Shown piece by piece: positions 34,785-46,825 of a stretch of 64,000 nt of DNA. The stretch lies in NCBI GenBank assembly GCA_022695795.1, contig MU404063.1, positions 1-64,000 on the forward strand, in the 5' to 3' direction. The stretch's first letter is position 1. Each line of letters begins with the position of its first letter. The stretch comes from Biscogniauxia marginata (Eukaryota > Ascomycota > Sordariomycetes > Xylariales > Xylariaceae). The position numbers and the translations under genes are program-made. Below the pieces are notes generated by a model that saw nothing but the letters and a program-made list of their open reading frames with translations, was not told the origin of the DNA and ran no database searches.

Positions 34785-35500
34785 AGTTATTACAGTCTTT
34801 TATTATAATAATATAAAAAGTTATAAAAAGATATTTAACTTTCTTAATTTATAAATAAAAATATTAAAAGTAAAATTTAAAAAAATCTTTAAAATTATTT
34901 ATATAATATACCACACAAGCGAGTAGACGAAACAAGCTCGCAAATGAAATGATTTCTTATATAAAATCGACTTTTTCGAAAAATCATAATTTTATATGTA
35001 AAAATCGGAAAAATCTCGAACCTTTTTTTTTATAGTTATATAACTATATAGTTTAATTAAAATAAAATTCAAAAAATGAAAAGTAAAATATATAAAGAAA
35101 TACGTAAAAAGGTCCGTGCGTTTTATTATAATTTTAGTTTTTACGCGTTTTCTTTTCGTGTTTTTTAATATTAATTTTTTTTTATTTTGATTTTAATTAA
35201 ATTATATAGTTATATAACTAAAAAAAAAAAGGTCCGAGATTTTTCCAATTTTTACATATAAAGTTATGAATTTTCGAAAAAGTCGATTTTATATAAAAAA
35301 CCATTTCGTCTGCGAGCTTGTTTCGTTTACTTGCTTGTGTGGTATATTATATAAATAATTTTTTTTTAAAATTTAAAACTTTTATATTAATTAATTAACT
35401 TATAATTTAATAATACTCGTTTTTATTTATATAAATATTTTTAAATTTATTAATTAATTATTATTAATAAAGTTTATTATAACTTCTCTTATGTCTTATA
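34785..35500. repeat. AT-rich imperfect palindrome (foldback-like element)
   Basis: The arms are about 34864-35110 and 35138-35385, around a loop of roughly 27 nt; weaker symmetry extends towards 34785 and 35500. In the best-aligned ~129 positions (left arm 34894 to about 35022) I count 10 differences, 9 of which are transitions. The loop side carries TACGTAAAAA against TTTTTACGCG. No transposase, poly-A tail or clear target-site duplication was seen. This could be a decayed foldback/MITE element. The substitution pattern fits mutation by cytosine deamination, but the contexts are not mainly CpA, so classical RIP is not shown. Confidence 0.85.
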
Positions 35501-35631
35501 ATAAGAAACATTAGGTAGGTAATCATCATTAATCATCATTAATCCATCACATCAAAATGGCAACTAAAACTTTGATGGTTGGTTGACAGGCAAGGACTGG
35601 GTCCTTACAGAAATTGGTACATTCTCTTGGA

Positions 35632-35640
35632 TATAAATAG
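35632..35640 (+). promoter_or_regulatory. TATA box (TATAAATAG)
   Basis: TATAAATAG lies about 135 bases upstream of the ATG at 35774. It is followed by a pyrimidine-rich leader and CAACAAACTTCA before the ATG, a typical strong fungal promoter layout. Confidence 0.55.
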
Positions 35641-35773
35641 GCTGCCTTTCGCAGCATATCTCAGGTAGACTTTTCCCTCCTTAGACATCAATATTACACC
35701 AGTCTCACCCCTATCTTTCATATCGTCTATTGTTATTTGCTTTTCATACGTACGTACCTACCAACAAACTTCA

Positions 35774-36347
35774 ATGACCGTAGAAAAGGTGAATAATATG
35801 AAGTATCCCATTATTACGTACACTTCTCACAACATGCCTAATCTGTCAGGGATCTCCTGGAAACCCGAGTACCCGCGAGGATTGCCGTCTTTCTCCGAAA
35901 GAAATCGCCTCTATATTTCAGTACATACCAACAGGTTGTTTTCGATACATGTTCCTTCTTACAGGTACCCGAGAAGGAAAGCCGACTTGTCGCGATACAA
36001 AAGTGGCCACAGTTAGACATCTTGGTCTTCGAGATTTTCCATAACGACTACGATCTAAAAACTGCCCACCGCAAGGTAGATCTCCCGGTATTGCTTGTAG
36101 ACTATGGCAAGGCGAGCTCCGTTGTAAAAAAACGTCAGCTCCGAGTTTCGTGGGGTTTATCAACAAGCACGTTGCATCGCAACACAACCTCCACGGGTGG
36201 GATGCCAAGCCTCCGTTTGTTGAGGATCATACAAGTCACGGGCTCCGCAAGTACGAGAATCCTCGAGATACCACGCTACTACTACCTTGGAGAGCAACAT
36301 TATCGTGGACCTCCTCGCTTTGGATAGAGATTCACGGTTATGTTTAG
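35774..36347 (+). other. Unresolved small gene or gene remnant
   Basis: Several overlapping plus-strand frames occupy this stretch: 35774-36016, 36022-36327 and 36150-36347. None is recognisable. With an intron at about 35789-35848 (AAG|GTGAAT...CTGTCAG), the first frame would shift to a ~70-residue product ending near 36046. The good TATA box and leader upstream suggest transcription, but I cannot choose a model. A frame-shifted relic is equally possible. Confidence 0.3.
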
Positions 36348-37514
36348 AAGAGTATGGTGGCATCCCTAGCACGCAACACCAGCTTCGTGTCAGTCAGTCA
36401 TTTACAGTCATGTCAGTTGCATAATTCATACTGCACTGGATACCAGAACGCGCCAGAGATGTGGCTCGCAACATAGTATCGGCTCCGCCGCTATTACCAC
36501 GAACATGTTGACAGTATCGATGATAAGCCCGGGGATGGACTCGGCCTCGTGATAATGAATATTTCTCCTAGCCTTCCAGGGGACCCAGCCCACTTCCAAA
36601 CCTGCCATCTACACCAACCCTTTCCACCTTTCCACGCCGCCGCATATCCGAATCGTCGCTCGCGGTCGCGATTTATCAAAAGCTTCATTTTCATTCCCCA
36701 TTCGTACGATTATAATACCTTTCTTTTGATTAATTTGACGGCTCCCGTCCCCCCTTTCTTCCTTTAACCAACCTTCCCTCTTACCAGCCTTTTAAAGCCC
36801 AAACAGATATTGGGCAAGGTATGGGCTGCTTCAGGGGGCCGCGGCGGCTACGCCAGACGGCCAGGTTCTGTACTGCGTCTGACTGAACCAATCCTTATAT
36901 ATACTGCCCATATTTCTCCTCCCGTTCACCTATCATCTTTGCCCCCCCCCGAGGCCCTTCGCTCACACAAAGTTTTAGAGACCCCTGTCTATTCTACCCA
37001 GCCGTTCAAGGAGCCAGATATTTTCGGCTGGGGTGTTACATACTCATACAACCAAAAATGTTTCTACCTATACTTTCCCTACCTATCAAAGAAAAAAAAA
37101 GTTGCCCTCGGAATAAAGGAGGAGGGGGTGCGGGAGAGAAAAGGGGAACAACAAATTGGCAAACCATAAGCACCACCAAAATGCTATTCGAAGCATGAAG
37201 AAAAATCACCAAAGAAAAAAAAAAAAAGGAGGAAAAGGGTCCCTTTTTTTTTTTTTGCGAAGGAACGCGAGTTGTATGTACCTCTCGCGGGCCTATATTT
37301 CAAATCGATCTACCACCCACCCACAGACACACATATGGCCTTCCCTTTCCTAAGGAGACGACTTGAATTTCCCCTTGCCAAAAAAAAATTGAGGTGAAAA
37401 AAAGAACTACTAAAACTCCCAGTAGATGCGCTGCCCGTATGCCACGCGACATACCTCCCCCTACCATCACCACAACCTCGCTTTGCTTTCCATCGAAACC
37501 GCCGCCCTCCCTTG
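36348..37514. other. Intergenic region 3' of ZDS1
   Basis: This is rich in C and T homopolymers and purine runs (near 37080-37250). It probably includes the long 3' UTR of ZDS1. No supported gene. Confidence 0.4.
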
Positions 37515-40500
37515 TCACCACATTTCTTCTTCTTCTTGCTGCTGCTGATTGTGCTGTCCATTCCCGTTCCCATTTCCGTGTCCGTAGGAATAGTAATCCT
37601 TGCCTCCCTCATCCTGATGACCGTTGTTATTATTGTAGTCGTCTGTGTCCTGATACATGCCACCATCATGGCCCGTATGATGATCTTTGCTATGACCATA
37701 GTCGTAGATCTCAGCTGCCTCCGGGTAGTCCCCTGCGTCGTGTTGCATGCTAGGATCGCCGTATTGATTCGCCGACTAGTCTCGAGTTAATCAACAGCTC
37801 TGCTAAATTATGTCATCTTGGCTCACCCGATGATATTCGAAATTGTATTGGTCAATGTTATCCTGGGCTTGTTGCTGCTCCATATACTGTTGTTGCTGTT
37901 CTTGCTCCCGCCGCCGTCTTTCTTCTTCTTGAAGCCGCTTCTGCTGGGGCGATTGCGGAACCTGTATCTGGGGGTGCATAGCTTGAACTTTGGCGAGGTA
38001 GTCGTACATGAAATTACTGAGCAGGACCTGACTGTATAGTGCACGGCGGGGGTTGGCGAGCTTGATGTGTGCCATCCGATAAATGGCCCGTTCTTCTAGG
38101 ATAGGAAACCTCGTCCAATGGTAGTCGACGTCAGGTTGCAGTGGTCGATACGGAGCCGGCTCAGGCGAATGTGGCCGTAAAGACTGAGATTTCCGGCTGC
38201 CGGAGTCTCTATCGCCCTTTCTCTTGCCGCCGAAGAAAGAGGCGAATATACCGTCCTTCTCCTTCTTGTGCTCCCCGGATTTCCGGCTGCTCTCTTTCCT
38301 CCTCTCCTCTTCTAATTTGTTGTCGACGCTGTCACGCTCCAGCAATAAGCTCTCTCGCCCTTTGTCACGGCTCTTCTGCAGTGCGGTATCGATCGAAGTC
38401 TGCAGGACATCAAGTCGGACATTGTCTTGCGCCTTTTCGACGAATGCCTTGGTCTTGGATTTCCGATGCTCGTCGTCCTTCTTCTTTTCCTTCTCCTCGC
38501 CCTTCTCGCTCTTCTGGAACCATTTCCACGAGGCGCCCCTGGAAGAACCTTCAGACTCGCGCTTCTCTTTCTTACTCTTCTTCTCAGACTTCTTCTCTTC
38601 GGGAGGGGAGTAAGTAGGAATATATGTCAAAGCGTCCGTCCTGTTGGCATTGCTAGTTAGCATATGGGAGGCGCCTTGATTCATATCGTGGTGATTGTGA
38701 TTAGAACTACTTGGGGACCTTCTAGACGGCGAGATATTGCTTGTGGCTGGCGGCGGTGATGATGACGAGTTTTGAACCTGCTGACCGTAACTCGGTCGTT
38801 TACTGGAACGCGCCGGAGGTTCCACGGAGGTCGACGGAGACTGAGACACGAGTTGGGCGGTGCTTTGTTGCGAAGACGTTCTCTCGGGAAAGGGCCTACT
38901 ATTCTCTATGTTTCGCGGCTCGGGCTCTTCTTCGATTATAGGTGTCTCGATGATCTGGGGTATGGATGTGGACGACCTAGAAGCATCTGCGGATCCCATG
39001 CGTTTAGGTCCAGGCGGTCTAGCAGACACCTCCGGACTTGACTCCGGGGTCGCATCCTGAGAACTACCTTCGTAAGGGCTACCGGTATCGTCTCTTGAGA
39101 AGGTGCGCTGCCGCCGTACGGATCTTGTTGGACGCGAGAAGTTCTCTGACACGGGTTCTGATTGTACACGCGTCAAGCCATGTCCTGGCGGCGCATCGAT
39201 AGATGACTCGCTTATGGGTAAAGCATCGGACCCTTCTTCAGTCTTTCTTGCCACTGCACGCTTTGAGAATGGCAGGCGTTCCTCCAGGTTCAGAGAGCCC
39301 TGTCGATTTCTTAAGCTGCCGCCTTTCCGATACTGAGTGCGTGTTGAACGGCGCAAACCCATACCCGGCGCTACAGGTAATATAGGCAGATCATCTTTAT
39401 TTAACATGTCCTCTCCGGTTTGAGATTCCAGTGTAAGCTTCTGGACGGCCTTGGTCGGATCATTCATGAGCTCGTCGAGACTTAACTCGGGCGGCCCCTG
39501 TCCGGGTTCTCTCTCCGATTTCTTCCTCTCTAATATCTCAGCGCCATCCTTATATCCGTCAGCCCCATAACCGCCGGCATTGTCAATCTGCCTCGAGAGC
39601 ATAGACTTCTTCCGCCTTAGACTACCGGCATCGCCGCTGCCCAAGCTATCCACCGAAAGGGACGACTCGCCAGATCTTCGCTTCATAGATTGTACTCGTT
39701 TCTCGACAAAACTCTTGAACTCGCCCGGGGCCAGCTCTGGATGGACACCAGCAGGAACCCACAACAACCTGGAAGGGTCAGCATCATCATCTCCCCTGGG
39801 TGCCACCGAAGGCATGGCCATAAGTGACATTGACTGGTACGGAAGCAGATCGGGATCGCTGTTGTTGGAAACATCCATGGACATGCGACGGAGGGCTTGC
39901 AAGTTGCTGAATTCCTGGGCTATAGCGTTTGGATTGTCTATATTGGTCAGTGGGTACTCGGATCCTTCGCGCATGTCACGAAGCGTTGGCGACATTGGGG
40001 ATATAGGTGATATGGGGCTAGCTGTGCCTTCGTTTGAATTGTTTCGCGTCAGACTCCTTTGACTCGGCACCCGCATGGGAGTCGCCTGTGATCTACCGGT
40101 AGAGGTTCCATTTTGACCATTTGTAAGAGCAGCTCCCTGGGCGTCGGCCTTGTCTGATGTTGATCGCACAAGGCGAAGCCTATGCTCCTCGGGCGAGGGA
40201 GGGTTAGGCACATGGCGCTCGGGTATCTGCTCACCGCCGTGGGGGGCGGGCATGAAGCTCAGGGGTCGGGAGGAGTCGTTGTTTGGGTAGTCGTCGTCAT
40301 CGCCGTACATGGTACCGATGGTCTCGGTGATGTGGTGGCTCGAGTCGGATATGGAGAGGGTGTTGGCATGGCCGCGCCGACTTGCAAAACTGCCACCAAC
40401 ATCGCGTGGCTGTCGAGAGGTCTAGGGAGGAGGAAAGCGTTAGTCGCACAAGTTATGCAGAGGTCATAGCTGTCTCAGGTGCCATGGTGCTCGAGTTGAG

Positions 40501-40643
40501 AATTACTCTAGGTACGATGTGTGGGTGCGTCTGTGTCTGTATGCAGAGGGATGTACAGTCTGGATGGAGTATCTCCCAAGGCCCGCCAGAGCTGGAGTCT
40601 GGGACGGGCGACGATCAGCCACGGAAAGAGAACGTACCATCAT
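37515..40643 (-). CDS. ZDS1: Zds1/Zds2-family cell-cycle and polarity regulator
   Basis: In yeast, Zds proteins bind PP2A-Cdc55 and control mitotic entry and exit. The C-terminal Zds domain is clear here near residues 775-830: HWTRFPILEERAIYRMAHIK and RRALYSQVLLSNFMYDYLAK. Upstream are long Ser/Pro/Arg-rich stretches and a Lys/Glu-rich charged zone. A Gln-rich tail and an Asn/Gly/Gln-rich last exon follow. Exons 40638-40643, 37827-40421 and 37515-37775 give 953 aa. The ATG within exon 2 (40310) is not the real start, because the frame stays open and conserved-looking upstream (RRGHANTLSISDSSHHITET). It is reached from a tiny first exon, ATGATG|GTACGT, through a 216-nt intron with branch point GACTAAC. 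The Zds call is firm; the first exon is probable. Confidence 0.88.
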
Positions 40644-43627
40644 GGGGAGTGTTTGTTATGACCTCAGAAGAGGCCACCACCTCAAGGAGTCCCCTTATAA
40701 TGCCGTCGGGTTGCACGAAGCACAGTCACGCTTGAATCGCAATACTCTCATGGGGGGTGGACGAGACCAAGCGAACGCTCCGGTGGCTGTAATCGGGTAA
40801 ACTAAGGAATATGGCAGCACGGCAGCAGCGGCGGCAGCGACAGCGCGTAGGGCTACAGGGTCGACGTTAGGTCGGGGATCGTTGCTGGAAGAGATAAAGG
40901 GGTGTTGAATGGTGGGCTGGCGAGGGTCGAGTCGGGTTGGTCGTGTGTTGTAATTGGAGTCTTTCGTCGTGGGCGATATGGAATCGAATAGGTAAGTTGA
41001 GAAGTACATGTAGAGAGAGGGTCTCGTTAGGTTGCGTCGTTGAAGATCATGGTCCCGTCACTGTTGCCGAGTCGCAAGCGTTTGTCTACCGTCAAATCAA
41101 TCAGATAAACCGGGCAAATGGGCAGCTTCGAGTTCGCTGGGTTCGCTGGAACTTCGTCGTGCTAAGGTCGGTCGGTTGATTCATTATTGACAGTCGATTT
41201 GCCTCTTGTCCCATTTGCATTAGCGCAATGAAACCCACCACCGTCCTTTTTTGAGTTAGTGGAGTGCCCGAAGCGCCGCCCCCTAAAAAGGCCCCTGTCA
41301 CGTGTGCGTGCACGCTGTAAACACAGTGGGTTCAGTGGCGCTTTGCCGCTGCACAGTTGGACGCACCACCCGATCTTGTCCTCTATTTGGGCAGTGTGTC
41401 CGCCCTTGGCTGCGTGGGATCTAGACTGCCAGGATTTATTTCAGGTAGTATTACATATACTATGTATATTAATGCCGGGTTAGCTGCTCAAGCTATGTAC
41501 ACTATAAACAAAGAAAATAACGCGTGCTGCTCATTCGGTGAATAACCGACCGACCAATCAGCCACATAACATAATTATTTCTGGTATGCACGTAGTAATT
41601 GATGAAATATCCTCATAGGTGAGGATCGAAAAGAGGCGGTTAGCTACCTACTTGAAGGGCAGAGAGAGTCTAGTCTGTGTAAATAACCGGTGTAACTTAG
41701 ATAATAAACTTAAAGAAGGATCAAAGCTTTATAGGCACGGATAGATCCGAGTTCAAATCGGTATACGGTACGGATTACAAAGAGGAGTACCTCACCTCAT
41801 ACACCAGGGCAAATAGCAGCGAAGCTTAAGCTATCCATTCATTCCATTCAGGGGGAAACCCACAGTATACCTCAGGTAAGGTAGGTAGGGACACCATTCT
41901 AACCAACCTAGCTACAATTATTAAAGCATTGTATTCGATGTTATTCACCTCTGTTGTTTAAATTGTTTGTACATTTATTTGTACCTCCTATTAATCATGC
42001 TTAGGAGGAAAAGTCAAATCCAGACAGTCGGGTTGTTTCCTGCTGCTCATCTTGTTTCTTCCGGGTTTTTAGTAAGACGGGGGATCCCCCCCTACCCGTT
42101 TACCGAGATAACTTGCTGCACACAACTTCAACTTATCTTCCGGGATGACCGCAAACTCCCGTCATCATTATATTTACATAGCATAAATCGATGTAATGCC
42201 ATATACCATGTGCGGCGCTAGGAGTAGTTTGCGATGTGGTAAGCGTATCGCATCTATGGATGCATGTAAATGGATGTAATCAACCTATCTTGTAGTAGTT
42301 TACGACCTCACTAATCATTTCTCACTACCTATACATTTGATGTAGACAAATCATATGTTGCTTCTGTCGCGGTTGGTTGCCTTATCGATTGCGAAAGCTT
42401 AGCCGACGCGCGCATGAATGCTACTAGGTGCTCTTAATATCCCTTCCCTGTCTCGCTCTATTTTCGTCGGCCATGACGACTTGCAGCCGGGCACATTGGT
42501 CCTTATAAGGTTCCCAGCTCTCTCTCTCTCTCTCCTTGGATCTACCCAGGCTTGCCAGGTTACCCCCTGAATATTCTTAACCGAGAATTGAGGAGAACGA
42601 TTGTTACTGACTTTGAGCTTCTCCTCAACTTCCTCTACGCACCTGGCTGATTTGTAGCCGTCACGTCGCGTGGCGCTCGGGTTGTGCAACCACCAAGGCC
42701 TGGTTTCCAAGCCCGATTTAAGACACGAAGCTCAGTCATGCGTGCCGAAGAGAGAAGGTCTGGTCATCACGACATAACAACACCTCTCCAAACAGAGAAT
42801 CTGTAGGTTGCATAGGTGCATAGTGGGATGGGGTCTGTAGTGATACAAATCTTGGCACATCCAGACTGCCGGTTCCACAGTTTGTAAATGCTATTTATTA
42901 TTATTGCCCCAAGTCGGCGAATTATAGATCTGATACCTTAGGTAATTTAACCCTGAACATGCGGCTGCATTCCTTATAATACGAATGCAAGTTTGATTTC
43001 AATCTGTACCTATCAATCTACCCAGATACCTAAGGTTGTTATGTACCTACCTACTCCACACAAAGTCGAAAGCTTGGTTTCCCGGCGCCCCGGAGTCTAA
43101 TGACTAAACCCACCTACCTATTTGGTCATTTGGTGTGGTTGGGAATAGCAACAGCCGGAGCCCACACCGACGGTATCCGGCGAAGTGTGGACCGAGCTTT
43201 CGGCGCGTGACCCCCGGCGTGTGCTTGCTTGCCCATCCCCGCAGAGCTAACCCGAAGCTTGATTTGCATGCAAAACACAAGTGATCAACCCTCGCTCGAC
43301 TTACACTACACCGGAATGACCCCACAATTCACGATGCAGTCGTCTGCTGGCCTACGGGAAGTCCGAGTTGAGTTTAGGAGATCCCTACGCCGACTCGAGT
43401 GGGGATGTCTTAGGCTTGCTGTACCAGGGGCCAAGAAAGCAACCCGGGGGCTGCGATATCTGCAAGGCTCGCTAATTAGTCCTTGAAACCATGTCTGTGC
43501 TATATGGCTCGGACCTCTGGGTACGGACGAGTATATCTTCTACCCATCCCCAGGGAGCTCGTCCAACTATTCCTCTCTTGCGGAAGTGAGACCCTCAGTG
43601 CCTTGCTCTTTGCTGCCTCCCGCTACG
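40644..43627. other. 3-kb intergenic region between ZDS1 and the GH78 gene
   Basis: This large divergent region contains the ZDS1 leader and the GH78 promoter. It has a (CT)n run at about 42519-42535, several TAGGTA/TACCTA words (near 41880 and 43010-43055), and short open frames without similarity. A GAGTTCAAATC motif near 41750 resembles a tRNA T-loop, but no tRNA folds around it. Confidence 0.45.
42519..42535. repeat. (CT)n microsatellite
   Basis: A short run of CT dinucleotides in intergenic DNA, with no sign of function. Confidence 0.8.
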
Positions 43628-45988
43628 ATGTACGTTCCCTTGGCTCGTCCGCTGGCTCTTGCTGTATGGCTTCTAGGCTGTATTAGACATGTCCATGCCC
43701 AGAATTGCTGGAGAGACACCCCGTGCTCTAACGTTCAGTCTGCTGCCTTTCCTGGACCAGAATGGGATTCCAACATCTTTGCTCCTTCATCACGCATAGT
43801 CGGCCCATCGGCTGTCTTCAGTCTTGGCAGCGGGGAGAAGATTGGCTCCTGGCCAATACAGTTCACACTCGATGAAGATCTCCCGAGTGCATATATTGAT
43901 TTTGGCATTGAGGTTGGCGGCATTGTCACCATTGACTATGAAGTGTCGTCCCTCAGTGGCGATGGCTCTATTGGCCTGGCATTTACTGAAGCCAAGAATT
44001 GGATCGGCCCAGTTTCAGACTCCAGCAGCGGCCAGTTAAGTAGGCCTGATGATGCGATCTACGCCGGCCTCTCTTCCCTTGGGAATCAAACATACAGCAT
44101 GCCGGATGAGTATCTTCGCGGGGGGTTCCGTTACTTGACGCTATTTCTCGTTGGAAATGGTGCTTCGGTTACGGTCCACAATGTCAGTCTGGAACTATCC
44201 TTCCAACCTACATGGCCAGATCTTCGCGCCTACCAAGGATACTTTCATAGCAACGATGATCTGCTTAACAAAATATGGTACAGCGGAGCCTATACCTTGC
44301 AGCTATGTGCGATCCACCCGTCCACTGGAAGGGTTGTGAGTAATTTATATTTCTAGAATTCTTATTTCCTTCTTACTTATATTTTTCTTCCGCCGCTTTT
44401 CCTGTGTATTCAGAGATCGCGGAGCTAAATCACTGATTCTCCTTTTATAGTGGCCTGCTCCTGACAATGCATGGTCGAATACTGCCGTTATTGGCCCAGG
44501 GGATACCATCAACACTGATGGCGCAAAACGTGATAGAACGGTGTGGCCCGGCGATATGGGTGTGGCGATCTCCGCTGCGTTCTATAGCACGGGTGATCTT
44601 GAGTCAGTAGATTTGATCCAAGGATACCACGGAAGTTCTACCGCTTATCATTTCCCAGGAGCGTGAAAAATGCTCTGCAGGTGGTGTACAACGAGCAGGT
44701 TCGTATAATCTTCTGCCGCGTTACATATGGTCGGAGCGGCTTGCTAACCTACTTTAGACCTCAGATGGGTTGTTCCCTTTCTCGGGGCCACCGCTATCCG
44801 CGTCGAGTAGTGATACGTATCACATGTAAGACTACACACGTGCATTGTGTTTCTATATCTTACACTATGATTAGGTGGAGTTTGATCGGGACGTATAATT
44901 ATGCCCTATACTCCGGTGACATAGCCTTTGTCCGCGATAATTGGTCAAGGTATGTCAAGGGTGTGGATTTTCTTTCTACGCAGTTCATCGCGTCCGCAGA
45001 CCTCGTTGATATTACCAACCACCCGAACGACTGGGGTCGCCTAAATTCCAGCCAAACATTGGCCTCGGCACAGATGCTCGCCTACCACACGCTTGTCACC
45101 GGTGCTACGCTTGCAGACTGGGTAGGTGATGAGAGTGGCTTAAAAACGCAATGGCTTGCTACTGCAGCAGGACTTCAAGATGCCATCGTCGACAACTTTT
45201 GGGACGAAGGGTATGGCGCTTTCAGAGACAACCTGGGTCAGTATGACAATGGAATATACCCACAAGATGGTAATTCATTGGCTGTGTTCTTCGGTGTTGT
45301 CAACGCCTCGTCGGATCAAACGCAGAACATATCCTCTTCCCTCACTCGGAATTGGACCCCGATCGGAGCCGAAAGCCCAGAGCTTCCCGGGGAAATTTCA
45401 CCATTCATTTCATCATTCGAGATACAATCGCATCTCATAGCCGGACAGGCACAGCGTGCTCTTGAATTAATTCGGTCGAGCTGGGGTTGGTATCTAAACA
45501 ACGAGAATGGCACCCAATCCACTATGGTTGAGGGCTACCTAGTAGATGGAAGCTTTGGCTACCGGCACGATGCCGGGTATGATGAAGTTTATTCGTATAC
45601 TTCGCACGCCCACGGATGGGCTACAGGGCCAGTCACAGCATTGACGGAATACATCCTCGGCCTTAGTGTAACAGGTCAAGCGGGATCGACTTGGCAACTA
45701 GCGCCTCAGTTTGGAGATCTGGTCGAGGTGCAAGGCGGCTTCACGACCACCCTTGGCAAATTCTCCGCCAGCTGGACGGTGAAGGATGATGGGTCCTATG
45801 TGGTATCGTATGACGTGCCAACTGACTCAACGGGTGAATTGCTGTTGCCGGGTTCAAATGAGGGCAACGTGCAGATAGTGATGGATGGCCAGCAGCTCAC
45901 TCCGAACCTTGCCGAAGGGAGTGGCGGCAGGCAGCTGTATGAGATCAGCGGGGAGGGCGGCAAGCACCAGATTGAGGTCAATTATTAG
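43628..45988 (+). CDS. Secreted GH78-type alpha-L-rhamnosidase-like glycoside hydrolase
   Basis: This is a predicted extracellular enzyme releasing terminal rhamnose from plant glycosides or pectin side chains. Exons 43628-44335, 44451-44602, 44659-44698, 44758-44825 and 44875-45988 give 693 aa. The first ~25 residues are a signal peptide (PLALAVWLLGC core, ending near VHAQ). A beta-rich N-terminal part comes first, then the six-hairpin catalytic domain with the family hallmark DGAKRDRTVWPGDMG and, later, HAHGWATGPVTALTEYILG. Asn-X-Ser/Thr sites are frequent. The C-terminal ~100 residues form the usual beta-sandwich cap. The start at 43628 is preferred because upstream in-frame codons lack ATG. 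Exons 3 and 4 are very short (40 and 68 nt), so automated models may miss them. The donor of intron 2 (GTCAGT) is unusual, but it restores ESVKNALQ in frame. Confidence 0.88.
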
Positions 45989-46825
45989 ATAGAGTTTCTG
46001 GGCTTCAGGTTGATGTTGGCGGGGACTGTAACATTTACCTAGCTAGCATGACGCAGCTGCTTTTGGAATTGCCCAATAATGAGGTGTATTTAACAGTAGA
46101 TCCATGTGGGATGGATGGATGCTCTCATAAGGCAATACTACAACCTGCCTGCCTTTCTTGTGAGTCATGATACGACTTGTCGGAGGTGATGTGGCACATC
46201 ATATTGTAACACATCTATAGATATCAGGTACGGGAGGGTGATGAGTCACATAGAGGGTTAAGTGACACCTCCTTGTTGATCCAATGAGATTCTTCAGCAG
46301 CCATGAGAGAAAGAATATTGTAGAAGCTATAATTGTCATGTAATTTGGCATTGCGATAGGTCAAGAAAAGGTTAGGTAGGAAGCTTAGAATCGCGAGGAC
46401 CCAATTTTCCTGGCGATCGCATTATCGGGGGGTTCGAGATCTACGTATGCATTTAAACCCATAACGTCGATCACCTGATCGCGACGTGTTCTCGTGTTAA
46501 GGTCATTAATTGCACAACCCGGAAGACGCGTCAATAAATTCGGGTCAATAAAGCCGGCGCCCGCTTTTTATTCACTGATGTCAAAGTAGTAGTCGAGGTC
46601 GCGCCGCCTAGGCAACTAAAAACGCGGGACATGGAATAAAGGCTTCTTGCTCTAAATACATATTATTTCGCACCGCGCCTCACATTTACCATCTCTACCC
46701 ACAACTCACCCCGACGCCAGAACTCTTTTTCTCCACGAACAATTCCTCACCGTCGCATTTCCTGCAACCTTGTTGTCATGCTCGAGACCTGTCTGGTTGA
46801 TTGCAGAACACATTAATTCTTTGCC
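45989..46825. other. Intergenic region upstream of RTT107/BRC1
   Basis: This separates two plus-strand genes and contains no supported gene. The last ~150 bases are C/T/A-rich, leader-like sequence. Confidence 0.45.

Noticed and set aside
34785..35500. Classical RIP as the explanation for the AT-rich palindrome
   Set aside because: The arm differences are transitions, but several are in CpG or other contexts, not mainly CpA/TpG. I kept it as deamination-like only.
41740..41775. tRNA-like T-loop (GAGTTCAAATC)
   Set aside because: The stem does not pair properly, and no anticodon or acceptor arm can be folded around it.
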